Notes: generated by a model not told the origin, from the letters alone. Shown: positions 24,238-35,989, counted from the stretch's first letter. The stretch is DNA of 64,000 bases from Pomphorhynchus laevis (GCA_012934845.2 WNNJ02003105.1:116878-180877), one strand, 5' to 3'. Numbers and translations: made by a program.

Positions 24238-25418
24238 AAACTTTTTCTGAGAATTGTAAGATAAGACCCAATGCGCCATATCGTAAAAACAACAAATGGC
24301 TCAAAGTTATATATTCGAACGTTCGAAGCGTTCTCAATAAGATGGATGAATTGAAGGTCATAGCTACTTCTCATCATCCAAATATCATTGCCCTTAGTGA
24401 ATCTTGGCTCTCTGACCTTGTTCCTGACAGCTTATTATCCATAGATGGATATAACCTGTTTCGTTGTGATCGATCTGGTCAAAGGGGAGGGGGTGTGTTG
24501 ATATATTGTAGTTTAGGTATTGATGTAGTGTGTTTGCAGACGATTAGTGATGCCAATGGGATTGAGGCTTTATACCTCAAATTGTGCCTTGATCAGGTCA
24601 ATTCTATGTATGTGCTAGTGTTCTATCGTCCTCCTTTGGCAAGTAGCGATGATTTAATAGAACTTATTGAGCTCTGTGGTCAACAGAAAAAATGCCTAAT
24701 CTTAGGAGATCTGAATATTCCCTCAATAGATTGGGACTCGTTTTCATCTCCTAGTTGCATTGCATCGGACTCGGTTTTATTGAGTGTTCTACACAACAGT
24801 GGTCTGCATCAGCATGCACGTGAGGCAACCCATTTCACTAGCCAGTCGTCTGCCCAGCTAGACGTGGTCTTGTCTTCGTTTAAGTCTGATATTACTCACA
24901 TAGATTATCTTTCTGGACTGGGGATGAGCGATCATTGCGTACTGTCCTTTTCATTTAAATGCGCAAGCAATGTAACGTCGGTCACTCCCATGCAGGGTAA
25001 GCCTCTGAACTTCTGGAAGGCTGATTTCAACGCGATTATCTACAAATTGAATCTGGTTATATGGCCAGATCCGTATAAATGCGGAATAGACGAAGCTTGG
25101 TGTGTTTTTGAGAGCACACTCTATAACTTACTGATATTGCATTCTCCCAAGTTTAAAACACATAGGGAAGTTTGTCCTTGGTTTGATGGAATTCTCCGGT
25201 ATCACTCACGCGCACGTAAACATGCGTGGATTTCATTTCGTTGTGGACAACAATCTTATGAGTATTTCAACAAAATTTGGAATAGATTTACCGCTCTCAA
25301 GAGGATGAAGCGTCGTCAGTTTGAGGAGAAGCTGAGTTCTATGGATGGCAAGACTCTATTCTCTTACAATTGCAAAATCAGGGGCTCGAATATTCCACTA
25401 GGTATCGTTGAGGGATGA
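24222..25418 (+). CDS. CR1 ORF2, APE endonuclease and start of RT
   Basis: A 398-residue open frame starting inside the end of ORF1, in another frame. Endonuclease landmarks in order: IYSNVRSVLNKMDELKV (residues 28-44), ALSESWLSD with the catalytic Glu, RGGGVLIYC, VFYRPP, LGDLNIPSIDWD (Asp/Asn pair) and GMSDHCVLSF (terminal Asp-His). All the usual catalytic residues of the APE-type nuclease are visible. The frame then shifts, and the RT continues at 25408-25800 (NIAADPDGLPSILLNKVAPQ) and 26075-26737 (GVPQGAVISP, YADDVKIW). The 5' half is intact, the 3' half broken. Confidence 0.85.
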   Translation: MAPAMKTFSENCKIRPNAPYRKNNKWLKVIYSNVRSVLNKMDELKVIATSHHPNIIALSESWLSDLVPDSLLSIDGYNLFRCDRSGQRGGGVLIYCSLGIDVVCLQTISDANGIEALYLKLCLDQVNSMYVLVFYRPPLASSDDLIELIELCGQQKKCLILGDLNIPSIDWDSFSSPSCIASDSVLLSVLHNSGLHQHAREATHFTSQSSAQLDVVLSSFKSDITHIDYLSGLGMSDHCVLSFSFKCASNVTSVTPMQGKPLNFWKADFNAIIYKLNLVIWPDPYKCGIDEAWCVFESTLYNLLILHSPKFKTHREVCPWFDGILRYHSRARKHAWISFRCGQQSYEYFNKIWNRFTALKRMKRRQFEEKLSSMDGKTLFSYNCKIRGSNIPLGIVEG

Positions 25419-26689
25419 TTCTCAAGGCGAGGTCACGTGTAAAAGTGTCATGGCAAACTTATTTGCCCAGGAGTTCTCATCGATGTTTTTCTCTTCGCGG
25501 ACATTGTGTAGTTCTGAATCAGAAAAGGGTTCAGATGCATTCGACCGATCTAATCTGTCGTTTTATGCTGAAGATGTTTTAAAGCTTCTCTGTAAATTAA
25601 AACCGAACATCGCTGCCGATCCGGACGGACTTCCCTCAATTCTTTTAAATAAAGTTGCTCCTCAAATACATTTATATGTTTTCCGTATGTTCCAGTTTTC
25701 AATTCTTCAATCTCGAATTCCTTCGCGATGGAAGGAGTCCATTGTAGTTCCAGTGTATAAAATGGGAGATCGACAAGTTGTAAGAACTATCGTTCAGTAG
25801 CCTTGACATGTATTGTTTGTAAGTTGTTTGAAAAGCTAATAGTCAAAAACATATTCTCTGATTTAGAAAGCAACGATAAACTCACTGACTCACAACACGG
25901 TTTCAGACCAAATAGATCAACAATAAGTAATCTTTTGGTTTCTTCCAACGCATGGCAGTCTTCATTAGATGTTTAGTTCAATCTGATGTACTTTTTGTAG
26001 ATTTCTCTCATGCTTTTGATTGAGTCCCGCATAATCGACTCATTCACAAATTAAGGTCACTTAGTGTTTGTCCTATGTATGTCGCCTGGATTGCAAATTA
26101 CTTGAGTTCACGCTCTCTCAAAGTACGTGTAGGTGCAGATATGTCCACCTCATTCGTTTTTCATTCTGGCGTTCCACAGGGTGCTGTTATCTCCCCACTT
26201 CTTTTAATTGTCTATATCAATGATCTCCCATCTGTAATTCGTTCTGATGTCGTAATGTATGCTGACGATGTTAAGATATGGCGGCCTATTAGAGACGGAA
26301 GGGACATTAAGATCCTTCAAGATGATCTGACATGTCTAGAAAAATGGTCAGCGGAAAATGGTTTGAGGGTTAACCCATTTAAATGTGCGCATACGTCCAT
26401 TGGTTCTTCACTAAACTCATCGTATCAGATAGGTTTGATTCAGATAGGCCGAGTGGGTGAATTCAAAGACCTTGGTTTTATGATGACCAGTAGCTTAAAA
26501 ACTAATGTCCACACTAGATATATTTGTAATCGAGGCTATCGTGTTTTATGGATGTTTTTCAAGTCTTTTGATCGGATAAGTCCATCAATGTTCAAGCGAC
26601 TATTTTGCTCTTATATTCTTCCCATCCTTGAATACGGTTTACCTGTAACTCATCCACAGACTTTAAGGGAATCCCATGACATTGATTAT

Positions 26690-27420
26690 GGGATTATTCT
26701 ACAATTATTCCTATCGTTGATAATCTCGTTTTCCTAGGCTTCCATTTTGACAACCGACTTTCACTTAAACCTTTCGTTAGAGATAAAGTACGCTCATCTA
26801 CCTTGATACTCCGCAACCTCCGTCAAGTTCGTAGATTGATCGATTTCCCTTCTTGTATGACTCTCATATCATCCCTGCTTTTTTCTAGACTCGATTATTG
26901 TCTTAGTCTATTTTCCAACTCACCTAAATCCACTCTTCTTTCCCTACAACGCATCGTCAACGCAGCTGTCCGAATTCTCCTCCGTCTTCGTCGTTTTGAT
27001 CATACATCCTACCATCTTGCTTCTCTCGATTTGCCTACAATTTATTGTCGTGTTCAAATTCGTCTTCTTATCGTTGCTTTCCGCCTTGTAACTTTTCATA
27101 CCCCTTCATTTCTCATTCTTCTTTTTCTTGATAATTCTCGTCCTGTTTACTGTTCCTTGCGTTCCTGTAATTCCCTTCTTTTACATGTCCCAAACTACTC
27201 TACCTCCTTTGGACTCCGCTCCTTCATTGTGGCTGCTCCTCTATCGTGGAACCATCTGCCCATTCATATACGCCAATCAACTTCCTTGCCGTGCTTCAAA
27301 CGACAAATCCGATCCCATTTAAACAATTTATCTGCTTGTCCTTTTCATTTTTGTTTGTGGACTTGTAAGTGTACAGCTTGTACGCATTTGCCACATTAAA
27401 TAAATTTGTATTATTATTAA
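26690..27420 (+). mobile_element. L2-like LINE (family A) 3' fragment nested in CR1
   Basis: Begins inside the RT thumb region (LGFHFDNRLSLKPFVRDKVR), runs open as 26803-27399 (LQRIVNAAVRILLRLRRFD, RSCNSLLLHVPNYSTSFGLR) and ends with a CATTTGCCACATTAAATAAA tail and a TATTATT microsatellite. It is the same family as 311-1926 but with the full 3' end. Before and after it, the CR1 RT reads on (ILPILEYGLPV, then MIPNFSNLRYAERL), so the insertion is clearly nested and younger than the CR1. Confidence 0.9.
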
Positions 27421-28059
27421 AGGGTCACGAATGATTCCGAATTTCTCCAATTTGAGATATGCTGAACGTTTGACATCTCTACGTGTCGGCACATTGAAAT
27501 ATCGCAGATCGGCCATTGATTTATCAACTGCAGTCAAAATTGTTTTCGATGGCTTTGGTGGTCTCTCTAGCTAATTATCCGTGAATGATAGACGAGAAAC
27601 TCGTGGGCATGTGTGGAAACTAATAAAGCCAACTACAAGAATTCCTGTTCACTATCGATTTGTAACCAGGGGTAATTAACGGATGAAATGCACTAAAGTG
27701 CCTTGATATCTCTAGTAGTATATCTAGTGATGCTATCAAGAAAGCCATCGAAGCCAAAAGAAGGAATTTGCAACTACTATTTAATTGAATTTTTTTGTTG
27801 ATGTTTTTTATTTTTATTTTATCATGTTTTGTAAGCGACACGAGCTTGTAGCTCATTTGCTTCTGTTTGTTATAATAATAAATAATAATAATTGTCATCA
27901 CCACACTCAGATATCGATAACGCAGTTCAATAGTTACAATTTTCTTCCTTTTGATAAAGATGAGGTACTTAAAAACTCCGACAACTATCACGTTCGATTG
28001 CTTAAAGACCGGACAACATGCATCCAATTCTTCTTAGTGAGCATGTTTCGGTTATATAC

Positions 28060-28490
28060 GATCCAATTCATGTAAGTTTTCGTTTCCCTCTCCTCAGACT
28101 GGATTTCTTTAGAATGGAAGTCTTGTATAATCCGTCCTCTTTTTAAAAAGTGTCAACACCATCTAGCTAGCGATTATCGACTCATAAGTCTTACATGTGT
28201 CGTTTGTAAAGTGCTGGAGAAACTAATCTTCAAACAGATCATCGGACACCTATATTAATCAAATATTCAATGACTCTCAACATGGTTTTCGTCCAGGTAG
28301 ATCCAGCAGTCACAAATCTTGTATTAGCGAGAAGTGATTGTGCTAAGCACGTCCAAACTAAAGTGGGTTTTGATATTATGTTTTTCAATCTCAGTAAAGC
28401 ATTCGATTAAATATCTTACCCTGTTCTCTTCAATCAGCTGGAACGGCACGGTATCAAGCGAAAGTTTTTAAAAAAGTTTTTAACACAGTC
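28060..28490 (+). mobile_element. CR1-type LINE, RT finger fragment
   Basis: Plus-strand translation with frame changes gives ASDYRLISLTCVVCKVLEKL, SQHGFRPGRSS and NLSKAFD, the finger and early palm blocks of a CR1 RT. It is truncated on both sides, and abuts a minus-strand CR1 piece. Confidence 0.7.
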
Positions 28491-28549
28491 CCAGTCAAAC
28501 AATAAAACGAATTTCGATAAAAATTATTTAGGAAAATAATAAATAATAT

Positions 28550-28805
28550 TAGACCAAGCACTGAATTCTGAGGAACACCAGACAATAAAAATTTGCATGA
28601 TGTCATGCTACTACTAATTCACACTTTTAAATATCGCTGGTCAAGAAAAACCCTCACCCAATTAAATATTTTACGAGATACTCTGTAATTATTCAAAAGT
28701 AAGATAATACTAGCATAAGATACTCGATCAAATGCCTTGGAGACGAGAAATTGCAAATGTACTGAGTGATCTGAAGTCACATACTCCACCCATTTCATAG
28801 TTTAA
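28550..28805 (-). mobile_element. CR1-type LINE, RT palm fragment
   Basis: Minus-strand reading gives SKAFDRVSYASIILLLNNYR, then KIFNWVRVFL and SGVPQNSVLG. These are the RT blocks just before the catalytic YADD. It ends at GVPQ and is not collinear with the neighbouring minus-strand copy, so it is a separate insertion or a rearranged part. Confidence 0.7.
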
Positions 28806-29690
28806 CATATTAAAATATTGTTGTGCTCTATTTGATATGTTGACGATATTCTCTGGAAGTTTGTTCCAAAGCCTCACCGCTCGATGAGAAAGGTGCTATA
28901 GTCTTCCGAGTTTGCCGTGATGCAGAGTCTCACAGTAAGAGAGTAACCTCGGTTAGTAATTCGCTTGCTTCACTGAATACAGTCGACCGGGAATCCATCA
29001 CGTTCGAATAACATATCCCTAAAACATAAAGTATGAAGACATACTATACTAGTACGGACTAAAGGAACTCCTATATTGCGCAAGCGGTCCTTATAAGACA
29101 ATTTCTTGTGGAAATGGCGCGATCTCGTCAACCTACGATGGACATTTTCAAGCTCATTCATCTCACCACGTGTACACGGAAATACCGTAGGGATACAATA
29201 TTCAATAATAGGACGAATAAGTGAATTGTATATTATTTTAAGAAAGGAAGCCGATGGGTTACAAAAACATTTCTGGACCAAATAGCTAAGTTTCCCGGTC
29301 GTTTGGATGATTCTGTCCGTGTTTGGGCGACTCTTCAATGACTTGTGCATAAGTATTCACAAATCTCTCGTGCATTGTACCTGTGTAATTGGCTCGGCAC
29401 CTAATTTATATCTGAAAGGAAATTTATTGTGTCCTAAGTGCATGTGGCAGCACTTGGATATATTTAACATGAGCCCTGTCTCATTACTCCACCTAACAAT
29501 ATTGTCTAAATCTTCCTGGAGCAGAAAACAGTCATGATACGAATTGAATGCACCGCCATAACTTGAAATCATCCGCAAACGCTAGGATATTACATTTTAG
29601 TCTTAATAACAGATCATGAAGGAAAATGTTGAACAGTAAAGGGCCGAGAACCGTACCTTGAGGCACTACGGCACAAACATGACGCGGTGA
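28806..29690 (-). mobile_element. CR1-type LINE, RT palm to C-terminus
   Basis: From GTVLGPLLFNIFLHDLLLRL and the AFADD motif near 29580, through NETGLMLNISKCCHMHLGH (29357-29578) and SFLKIIYNSLIRPIIEYCIP (28970-29350), to a tail reading LWNKLPENIVNISNRA near 28840. FADD replaces the more usual YADD. There are several frame breaks. Confidence 0.8.
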
Positions 29691-30230
29691 AGAAAGACTA
29701 CTGCAGTATTATATTATACTACTGCAGTAGTGTTTATATTAACACTACTTAATATTTCAATATTAAGACGTTTCATTTTACTAAGACTCGCTATGACTTC
29801 ACTATTTATAGCCAACCAAATATACTGCATATAAGTTAGCAAAAATTGCTTATGTGAACCGTTTTATACTAAAATATGGTATGTTTAACCTCACATTAGA
29901 TTTTTCTGGTTGCTTACAGTTCCTTTTCGGTTTTTTTACCAGGAATTCGTTACATTTCAAGTAAATTGCGTTTTCTTTCATTGTTGAAAGGTAAAGATAA
30001 ATAGTTGCTCTCTCTTTATAGAGGATGGTATACTTGCATTCAGCTCTTCGAGATTATCTTTAACAATGTTGCTGTTTTCACTTTTGTAACTGATAATTCT
30101 CTAAAAGTATAACTGCTCTCTTATAGAGATGGTATAATTGCTTTTAGCACTTCGAGTTACAAGTCGTATGTGCTTTAAAAGATATTATAACATACTTTCC
30201 AACAGAAACTTGAATATATAAAAAAAATAA
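29691..30230. other. Palindromes and short repeats, no gene
   Basis: ACTACTGCAGTAT at 29697 and the self-palindrome ACTACTGCAGTAGT at 29718 form overlapping hairpins. A 45-bp phrase (TTATAGAG...GCACTTCGAG type) occurs twice, near 30005 and 30112. No coding sequence. Confidence 0.5.
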
Positions 30231-30715
30231 CTAGAAGATTCGTAGTTTCTGACTATTTGTCGTATTTGTGCCGGTTGAATTTGTTCGAAAACCTTTATCA
30301 ACATTTATAGAAACAATCGAGTTTAAATTTATTTTTGATATTATTGTCTTGATTACTATTTTCTGTTTGATGTTATTTTTATAGTAACCTAGTTTAAAAT
30401 ATGCATCTATTAAATTATTTAAATGATTTTGAAGAAAGCCAATATTATTACATATTGTTGCAATTCTTAAAATTTCATTATTTAATGTATTATATTTTAT
30501 ATTATATGGTATGCATGAATGCTCATGCAAAAATATGTTTCTTGTAAATTTAAATATGTCATCTTTACGATATAAATTAATAGTAGTTTTAATTGATGTT
30601 AATTTAATGTTCATATCTAGGTATACACCTTCTTTATCATTAATATTGGTTTTGTTAAGAATAAGGCTTTCTGGATAAATTTGTTCACTAATTTGTTTTG
30701 GAATGTCAGAACTAG
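30231..30715 (-). mobile_element. Naiad-type Penelope-like element, RT C-terminal fragment
   Basis: The minus-strand frame carries SIKTTINLYRKDDIFKFTRN and IATICNNIGFLQNHLNNLID, about 90% identical to the C-terminal RT region of the element at 56.8-59.5 kb. Upstream it extends into the LILNKTNINDKEGVYLD part near 30650. It is 5' truncated after the SEQIYPES-like stretch. Confidence 0.9.
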
Positions 30716-31113
30716 TAACGATTATATTTTGATTTTAATAACGATTTTTTATTTTTATCTCAAAGAATTTATATTTATTCAGAGAAATTTTAATAAAGAA
30801 ACAATTTTAATAATTTTTTACCAATTTAAAGTTACGATTTCAAATGAAATACGAATTCAATAAAAATTAAAAATTAATACAAATATATAATTCAAAATAA
30901 TATAATAAAATCTTTATTGTAAAATAATGATTCTACAGTTTCCAATTAATAGCAACAAATTAGTGAAATCATTTTAATAATTTAAATTATTAATTATCAT
31001 TAATTATTTAAATTATTTATTTAATGTATATCTTATATTTTTATATGAAATCATATGATCAAATAATTACAAAGTTTCGTAAAAATATAATTAAACCATT
31101 TTTGGATAATTAC

Positions 31114-31252
31114 ATTAATCCTTGCGCCCTGTGTATTGCTTGAATTTGATCTTCAATTGTAATGCCTTCCATTGCCTTCTTAGATGTCTTCTCCATAGTG
31201 GCACTGTGTCCATCCCAAATTGGCTTATCATCAGCTCGTGTATCTTCTGCCC
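31114..31252 (-). CDS. SF3A1: SF3A1 (splicing factor 3A subunit 1), one internal exon
   Basis: A 139-bp exon on the minus strand between GAATAG|GGGC and AAT|GTAATT. It encodes DKPIWDGHSATMEKTSKKAM followed by EGITIEDQIQAIHRAQGL. This is the conserved WDGHSGSM...EQIxAIHKAKGL block that lies between the second SURP module and the Pro-rich part of SF3A1. SF3A1 is a subunit of the SF3a complex of the U2 snRNP. Exon phases are 2 bases at each end. No other SF3A1 exon was recognised, so the gene must extend beyond the repeats on both sides, or this is an isolated fragment. Both flanks are littered with Naiad-type scraps. Confidence 0.85.
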
Positions 31253-31255
31253 CTA

Positions 31256-31283
31256 TTCCTCAACACAACATAGCAGCGAGGAA
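31256..31283 (-). other. Hairpin at SF3A1 splice acceptor resembling Naiad 3' RNA
   Basis: Just upstream of the SF3A1 exon, TTCCTC and GAGGAA can pair around the loop GCTGCTATGTTGTGTT. The strand CCTCGCTGCTATGTTGTGT matches 59523-59541 of the Naiad 3' structured segment at 17 of 19 positions. There, too, the same loop is flanked by a pairing helix (GGCCCC/GGGGCC). Confidence 0.35.
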
Positions 31284-31559
31284 ATTTAAGATTTATATTT
31301 TTTATATTCAATTAATATAAATAAATAATATTTATTATAATAAATATTATTAATTATTTATTATAAATAATATTTATAAATAATAATATTTATAAATAAT
31401 ATTTTATATTATTTCTTATTTTTAAGTTAAAAACTTAAAAACAATACTCGAAAATGACTATTGTTATGGCGAAAATTTGTTAACAATAATTTTATTTTTT
31501 CTATTCCTCTCAATGTTTAAACGCCCTGAACAATTGAATAGCACATCGAACGTATCATT

Positions 31560-31850
31560 TGACAGTATATTTTATATTATATGGTATGCATGAATGATCA
31601 TGCAAAAATATGATACTATCTAGTATCTTATTCTAATACAAAATATATTATTTATTATCCATAAAAATTTTCTGCTTAACCGATTAAATTTATTTTTTTA
31701 TAATATTTTGATGATTTATAGCACGGGCCAAACGTGTGATAATAACGTATTTTCTTTGATGAAATTAGATTATCTAGTGTCCCATTCTAATACAAAGTAT
31801 ATTATTAATTATCCATCCATAAAAATTTTCAGCTAATGATTTAAAATTTA
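31560..31850 (-). mobile_element. Two short Naiad 3'-end scraps
   Basis: Around 31575-31690 and 31745-31835 the minus strand repeats the end of the Naiad ORF and its first 3' UTR bases (TTTTTATGGATGGATAAT, then AGAATAAGATACTAGATAG or a variant). In the first copy this is fused directly to an internal RT piece (CATGATCATTCATGCATACC). Both lack the structured RNA that follows at 59.5 kb. Confidence 0.75.
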
Positions 31851-31869
31851 TTTTTAATAATAATTTGAT

Positions 31870-32565
31870 GATTTATATTTGACTATTTTCAGTTTGATTT
31901 TGATTTTAAAGTAACCTAGTTTAAAATATGCATTTATCAAATTATTAAAATGATTTTGAAGAAAGCCAATATCATTACATATTGTTGCAATTCTTAAATT
32001 TCATTATTTAATATATTATATTTTTTAATATATGGTATGCATGAATGATCGTGCAAAAATATGTTTATCGTACATTTAAATATGTCATCTTTAAAACTTA
32101 AATTAAAAGTAGTTTTAATTGATGTTAATTTAATGTTCATATCTAGATATACACCTTTATCATTAATATTGGTTTTGTTAAGAATAAGGCTACCTGAATA
32201 AATTTTTTATACCTTATTTTATGAATATATTAAATTAAATCTGATTTTATTATTTTACTTTCAGAATTATTTAAAAGTAAACCTATATTTATATTATTTA
32301 TACATTTATTAATGAAGTTTATGGCTAGTGTATGTTTTTTATATTATTAACATTTACTATCAAATTAGTATTTTATATTACAATAACTTTATATTATACA
32401 ACTTAATCTATCAAACACGGAACATACTCTTCAATTAATCTTTGATTTACAGAACACATGATTTCTATAGAATAATTTCTTATATTTACATAAAGATCTT
32501 TTAACTTATTTCTAATTCTTCATATATTTGCATATCTTTTTTAATATTTTTAATATTAAGAATAT
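31870..32565 (-). mobile_element. Naiad-type element with internal deletion
   Basis: In coding order on the minus strand, 32560-32240 matches the N-terminal linker (KNIKKDMQIYEELEI near 32520, then a FINKCINNINIGLLLNNSES-like stretch near 32290). It is then joined to the C-terminal RT region (near 32200-31900, with ILNKTNI and the FLQNHFNNLI part). The middle of the RT is missing. It is clearly older than the 57-kb copy. Confidence 0.75.
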
Positions 32566-32575
32566 TACTGAATGT

Positions 32576-32607
32576 GCGGCCTCAAATTCGAGTGAATTTG
32601 AGGCCGC
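32576..32607. repeat. Perfect GC-rich hairpin, 14-bp arms
   Basis: GCGGCCTCAAATTC and its exact complement flank GAGT. It sits right at the 5' boundary of the deleted Naiad copy. Confidence 0.95.
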
Positions 32608-32879
32608 GGACTGTAATCCGTGAATGAGAAAAAATCTAATGCACATCATTTTCAAGTAAATTTAAACAGGATCTTTGTGCTAATAATAGTTTAAATACTT
32701 TTCAATGTACACTTATCAAGTTTCTATAACGATAATCACTAGCCTGCGTAGGATTTATAACATTGAATATAAACGATAAAATCGTGTTTCTGTGTATTTG
32801 AAACATAATATATAAACAAGCTATTGTAGGTAGATTTCTTCGTGATAAAAGCTATAATAGAAGCTTCTACATATAACCA

Positions 32880-35800
32880 TCTCAATCTACTCCTTCTAAG
32901 CCCCCTCTACTAAAAATTGTTTTCAAGCATCGCTCTCACGCGTCCTCTGCCTTCTCTCAACGATTTAAACTCATGTCATTTTCAAACACTCACATTTTTT
33001 CCGATCGCACCCCTTCCGAAATCGCTAAACTCTCTTTGGCTAGCCTCAAAAAACGCCGTGGCGAGAAATACAGTGAAACATCTCTCTCAAACCGAAACAT
33101 CGACGAAAATTTTCAAGTTGTCAACACCCGCACCAAAATTCGATGGCGTTCCATCTCCCCTATGTGTCTTCTCCGCTAGACCCTTTCACCACAACACCGT
33201 TTCCGCCTCGACCTCCTTTACACTAGATCTATTCTTAAAAAATCCGATCCTTTCCTCAACCTATTCACCAAGCAATCCATCGATCTCTTCTGCCTCACTG
33301 AATACTGGCACTCAGATTCCGACGACCTTTCCATTCGCCGTTTGCTCTCTGTCGGTTGATCATTAGTCGAATACGCCCGCCCCTCAGCTTATTTCCTTAT
33401 AAATTCTCTAATCATGGCGGCATTGTCGCGTTCGCCCGTTACCCCGCGTATCTTCGCAAAATCACTCCATCTTTCAGTCCTTGCTCATTTGAATTACTCA
33501 CTTGTCGTTCTTCTAGCCCGATCACTCTGTAGCTCGCCATTTTATACCGTCCTTGTTAATCTGCTTCTATCTCCTTATTTTTTTACCGAACTCGCTGACC
33601 TTTTTCCAACTGTTCTTTGTCCTCCATCCCTTCACTCGTTCTTATCAACCTCAACATCCTCCTCGACTGTGTTTCTTCAACCGATTTTATCCGGTTCATC
33701 AACATTCTATCCAACTACAATTACAAACTCATCTCCACTGCCCCCACATATATCCTTGGCGGGGCACTCGACATCATCGCTGTCCCCGATCGTTTTGCTG
33801 CTTATTCATCACTGTCCAACTCCGATCCTGGTCTATCCAACCACTTTCTCGTCACCCTTGATCTCACTTTCAACCACTCACCGCTTCACACACCTATCAT
33901 CCTACGTCGCCCTTGGAGAACCTTGACCTACCACTTCTCCGCTACGCCTTACTTAAATCGTCTCTATCTTCTCACACAATAACATCATTTTGTTATCACA
34001 ATCGTGCCTTTCTTTTCGACTCTGAACTTACATCCACTCTCAATCTTCTCTGGCCCTTCAAGCATCACCGTCGCTTGCGCCAGGCCCCATGGTTTGACAT
34101 CCAATGCCTACTCTCAAAGCGTCGACTCCGTCATGCTTTTCGAGTCTATCACCGCTCTCTCAGACGTGATTTCCGCTCGATCACTCCGTCTTTCCGTGAT
34201 ACCTATCTTGCTCATCGCCGGTCTCATCTCCACCTACTACGTACCAAATGCAACTTTTTCTGGCGGCATAAAATCATCACTTCATTCAACTCTAAGACAC
34301 TATGGCATATTTTTAACTCAATCCTTGCTCGTTCCTCCCCGCCGCGCAACATAAATCCCTATGATTATTCGTCATTTCTCCAGAACAAATTATTAACGTT
34401 GCTCTCTCACATTCTGTCTCCATCCTATCCCACTTTGCCCTGCCTAGCCTCATCCTCCCGGAACTCTTTCATCTTCTCCCTGTCTCACCTTCCAAAGTCT
34501 CATCTGTTCTAATGTCCTTGTCCAGCCAAAACTCACCTGCCGATACACTGCCTTCCCACATACTTAAATCCATATGCTCATCAATATCCCCTTTTCTCAC
34601 AACCTTGTCTAACTCGTCCATTCGCAGTCGTAAGAAAACGACTGTGGAAAACGACTGTGGAAAACGACCGTGGAAATCCGCAAACGTTCGTCCCCTCATA
34701 TAGAAACAATCGCTCGACCACTCCTTTCCTTCTAGATATCGCCCCATTTCACTGCTCTCTACTATTTCTAAGCTCTAAGAACGTCCTTCTTAATACAGAT
34801 CAACGCTTATCTCTCCTCATCCAAACTGTACCCTCTTTTCCAATCCGCGTTCTGCTCTAATCAGTCCACAGAAATCGCCTGCATGAAAGTTTACAACGAC
34901 TTACTCATTTCTCAAGACAAGGATCTATATAGTGTTCTCATCTCTCTCGACTTCTCCTCCGCCTTCGACATAGTCGACCAATCCGTCCTCCTTTCTCGCC
35001 TTCGTTATGATTACGGCATTTCTTCTTCCTCCGTAGCATGGTTTGCCTCATATCTATCCGACCGTTCCTTTCGCTTATGTTCTAATTCATCATCCTCCCA
35101 TCTCATCCCTATCTTTTGCGGGGTCCTACAAGGTTTAGTCTTAGGTCCCCTGCTTTTCTATCTTCTGCTTGGCGATCTCTCTCCGTTTATCAAACCTTAC
35201 TTCTTTAAAGTCATGCAATACGCCGATGACATCCTCATCTATGCTCATGCACCCGCACATCGCTACACGATATCGGCATTTCTGCCTACAACTGTATTTC
35301 TTCTATCTACGAACGTCTCTCCAATCTCTATCTCGTTCTAAACCCCTACAAGTCTAAAATAATGTGGATCCTTATCCGTAAACCAAACATATCTCCTTCC
35401 ACTGTATCTTTAGCCTCATCGATCATCTTCGTAGTCCACAATCTCACTTTAGGATTCCACTTCTATAATCGCTTTTCCCTTAAATCCTTCTTCTGCGACA
35501 AGGTCCGCTCATCTAACTTAATTCTTCTTGAAATCTGCCGTATCCGCCCCCTTATCGACTTTCGTTTCTGTATGTCTCTTCTTTCATAGCTTCTTTTCCC
35601 TAAAATCGATTACTGCCTCAGCCTTTTCGCAAATTCTCCAAAATCCATCATCCTACCCCTACAACGAATAATCAACTCCGCCGTTCGAGTGCTCTTTTGT
35701 CTCCGTCGCTTCGACCACACATCCACATATCTTGCCCAACTCTCCTGGCCTACCATCCACATCCGCATACAACTCCGCCTTTTTCTCGTAACTTTTCGTC

Positions 35801-35948
35801 TCATCGCTGTCGGCTCCCCATCGTTCATTCACCTTCATTTCTTAGACGACACTCGCTCCACGTATCTATCACTGCGTTCCCGTAATTCCCTCTTACTATA
35901 CGTTCCCAATTACTCTAACAACTACGGTCTCTGATCCATCCTCGTCGC
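32880..35948 (+). mobile_element. L2-like LINE (family B), long plus-strand copy
   Basis: Collinear with 18565-21725 in opposite direction. Landmarks: FSDRTPSEIAKLSLASLKKR (near 32990), endonuclease remnants 33250-33850, an RLRHAFRVYHRSLRRDFRSI stretch near 34100-34180, RT fingers (34883 on: SVLISLDFSSAFDIVDQSVL), YADD at 35219-35230, thumb near 35690. There are many frame breaks, and a short extra duplication of a GGAAAACGAC-type phrase near 34640. The 3' end is missing: it stops at about 35948, exactly at a 16-bp-arm hairpin. Confidence 0.88.
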
Positions 35949-35951
35949 TGC

Positions 35952-35989
35952 CCATGTGAAGGATCTCGACGCAGAGATCCTTCACATGG
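35952..35989. repeat. Perfect hairpin at LINE truncation, 16-bp arms
   Basis: CCATGTGAAGGATCTC and its exact complement flank GACGCA. The hairpin marks the junction between the 3'-truncated LINE B copy and the next element. Confidence 0.95.

Larger units (their letters stand above)
22985..27885 (+). mobile_element. CR1 LINE (family C), nearly full, with nested LINE
   Basis: A CR1-clade element with ORF1 (23017-24237), ORF2 endonuclease (from 24222), RT palm with YADD at 26258-26269, a C-terminal RT tail (27425-27780, with MIPNFSNLRYAERLTSL) and a 3' tail ending in an ATA-type microsatellite at 27885. The RT is split at about 26690-27420 by a 3' fragment of the family A LINE in the same direction. 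ORF2 also changes frame at about 25410 and between 25800 and 26075, so the copy is dead, but it is the best reference for this family in the window. Confidence 0.88.

Noticed and set aside
34469-34747. Minus-strand frame as a gene
   Set aside because: Antisense to the RT finger region of LINE B; its Arg/Glu-rich composition is the mirror of Ser/Pro/Leu-rich LINE coding sequence.
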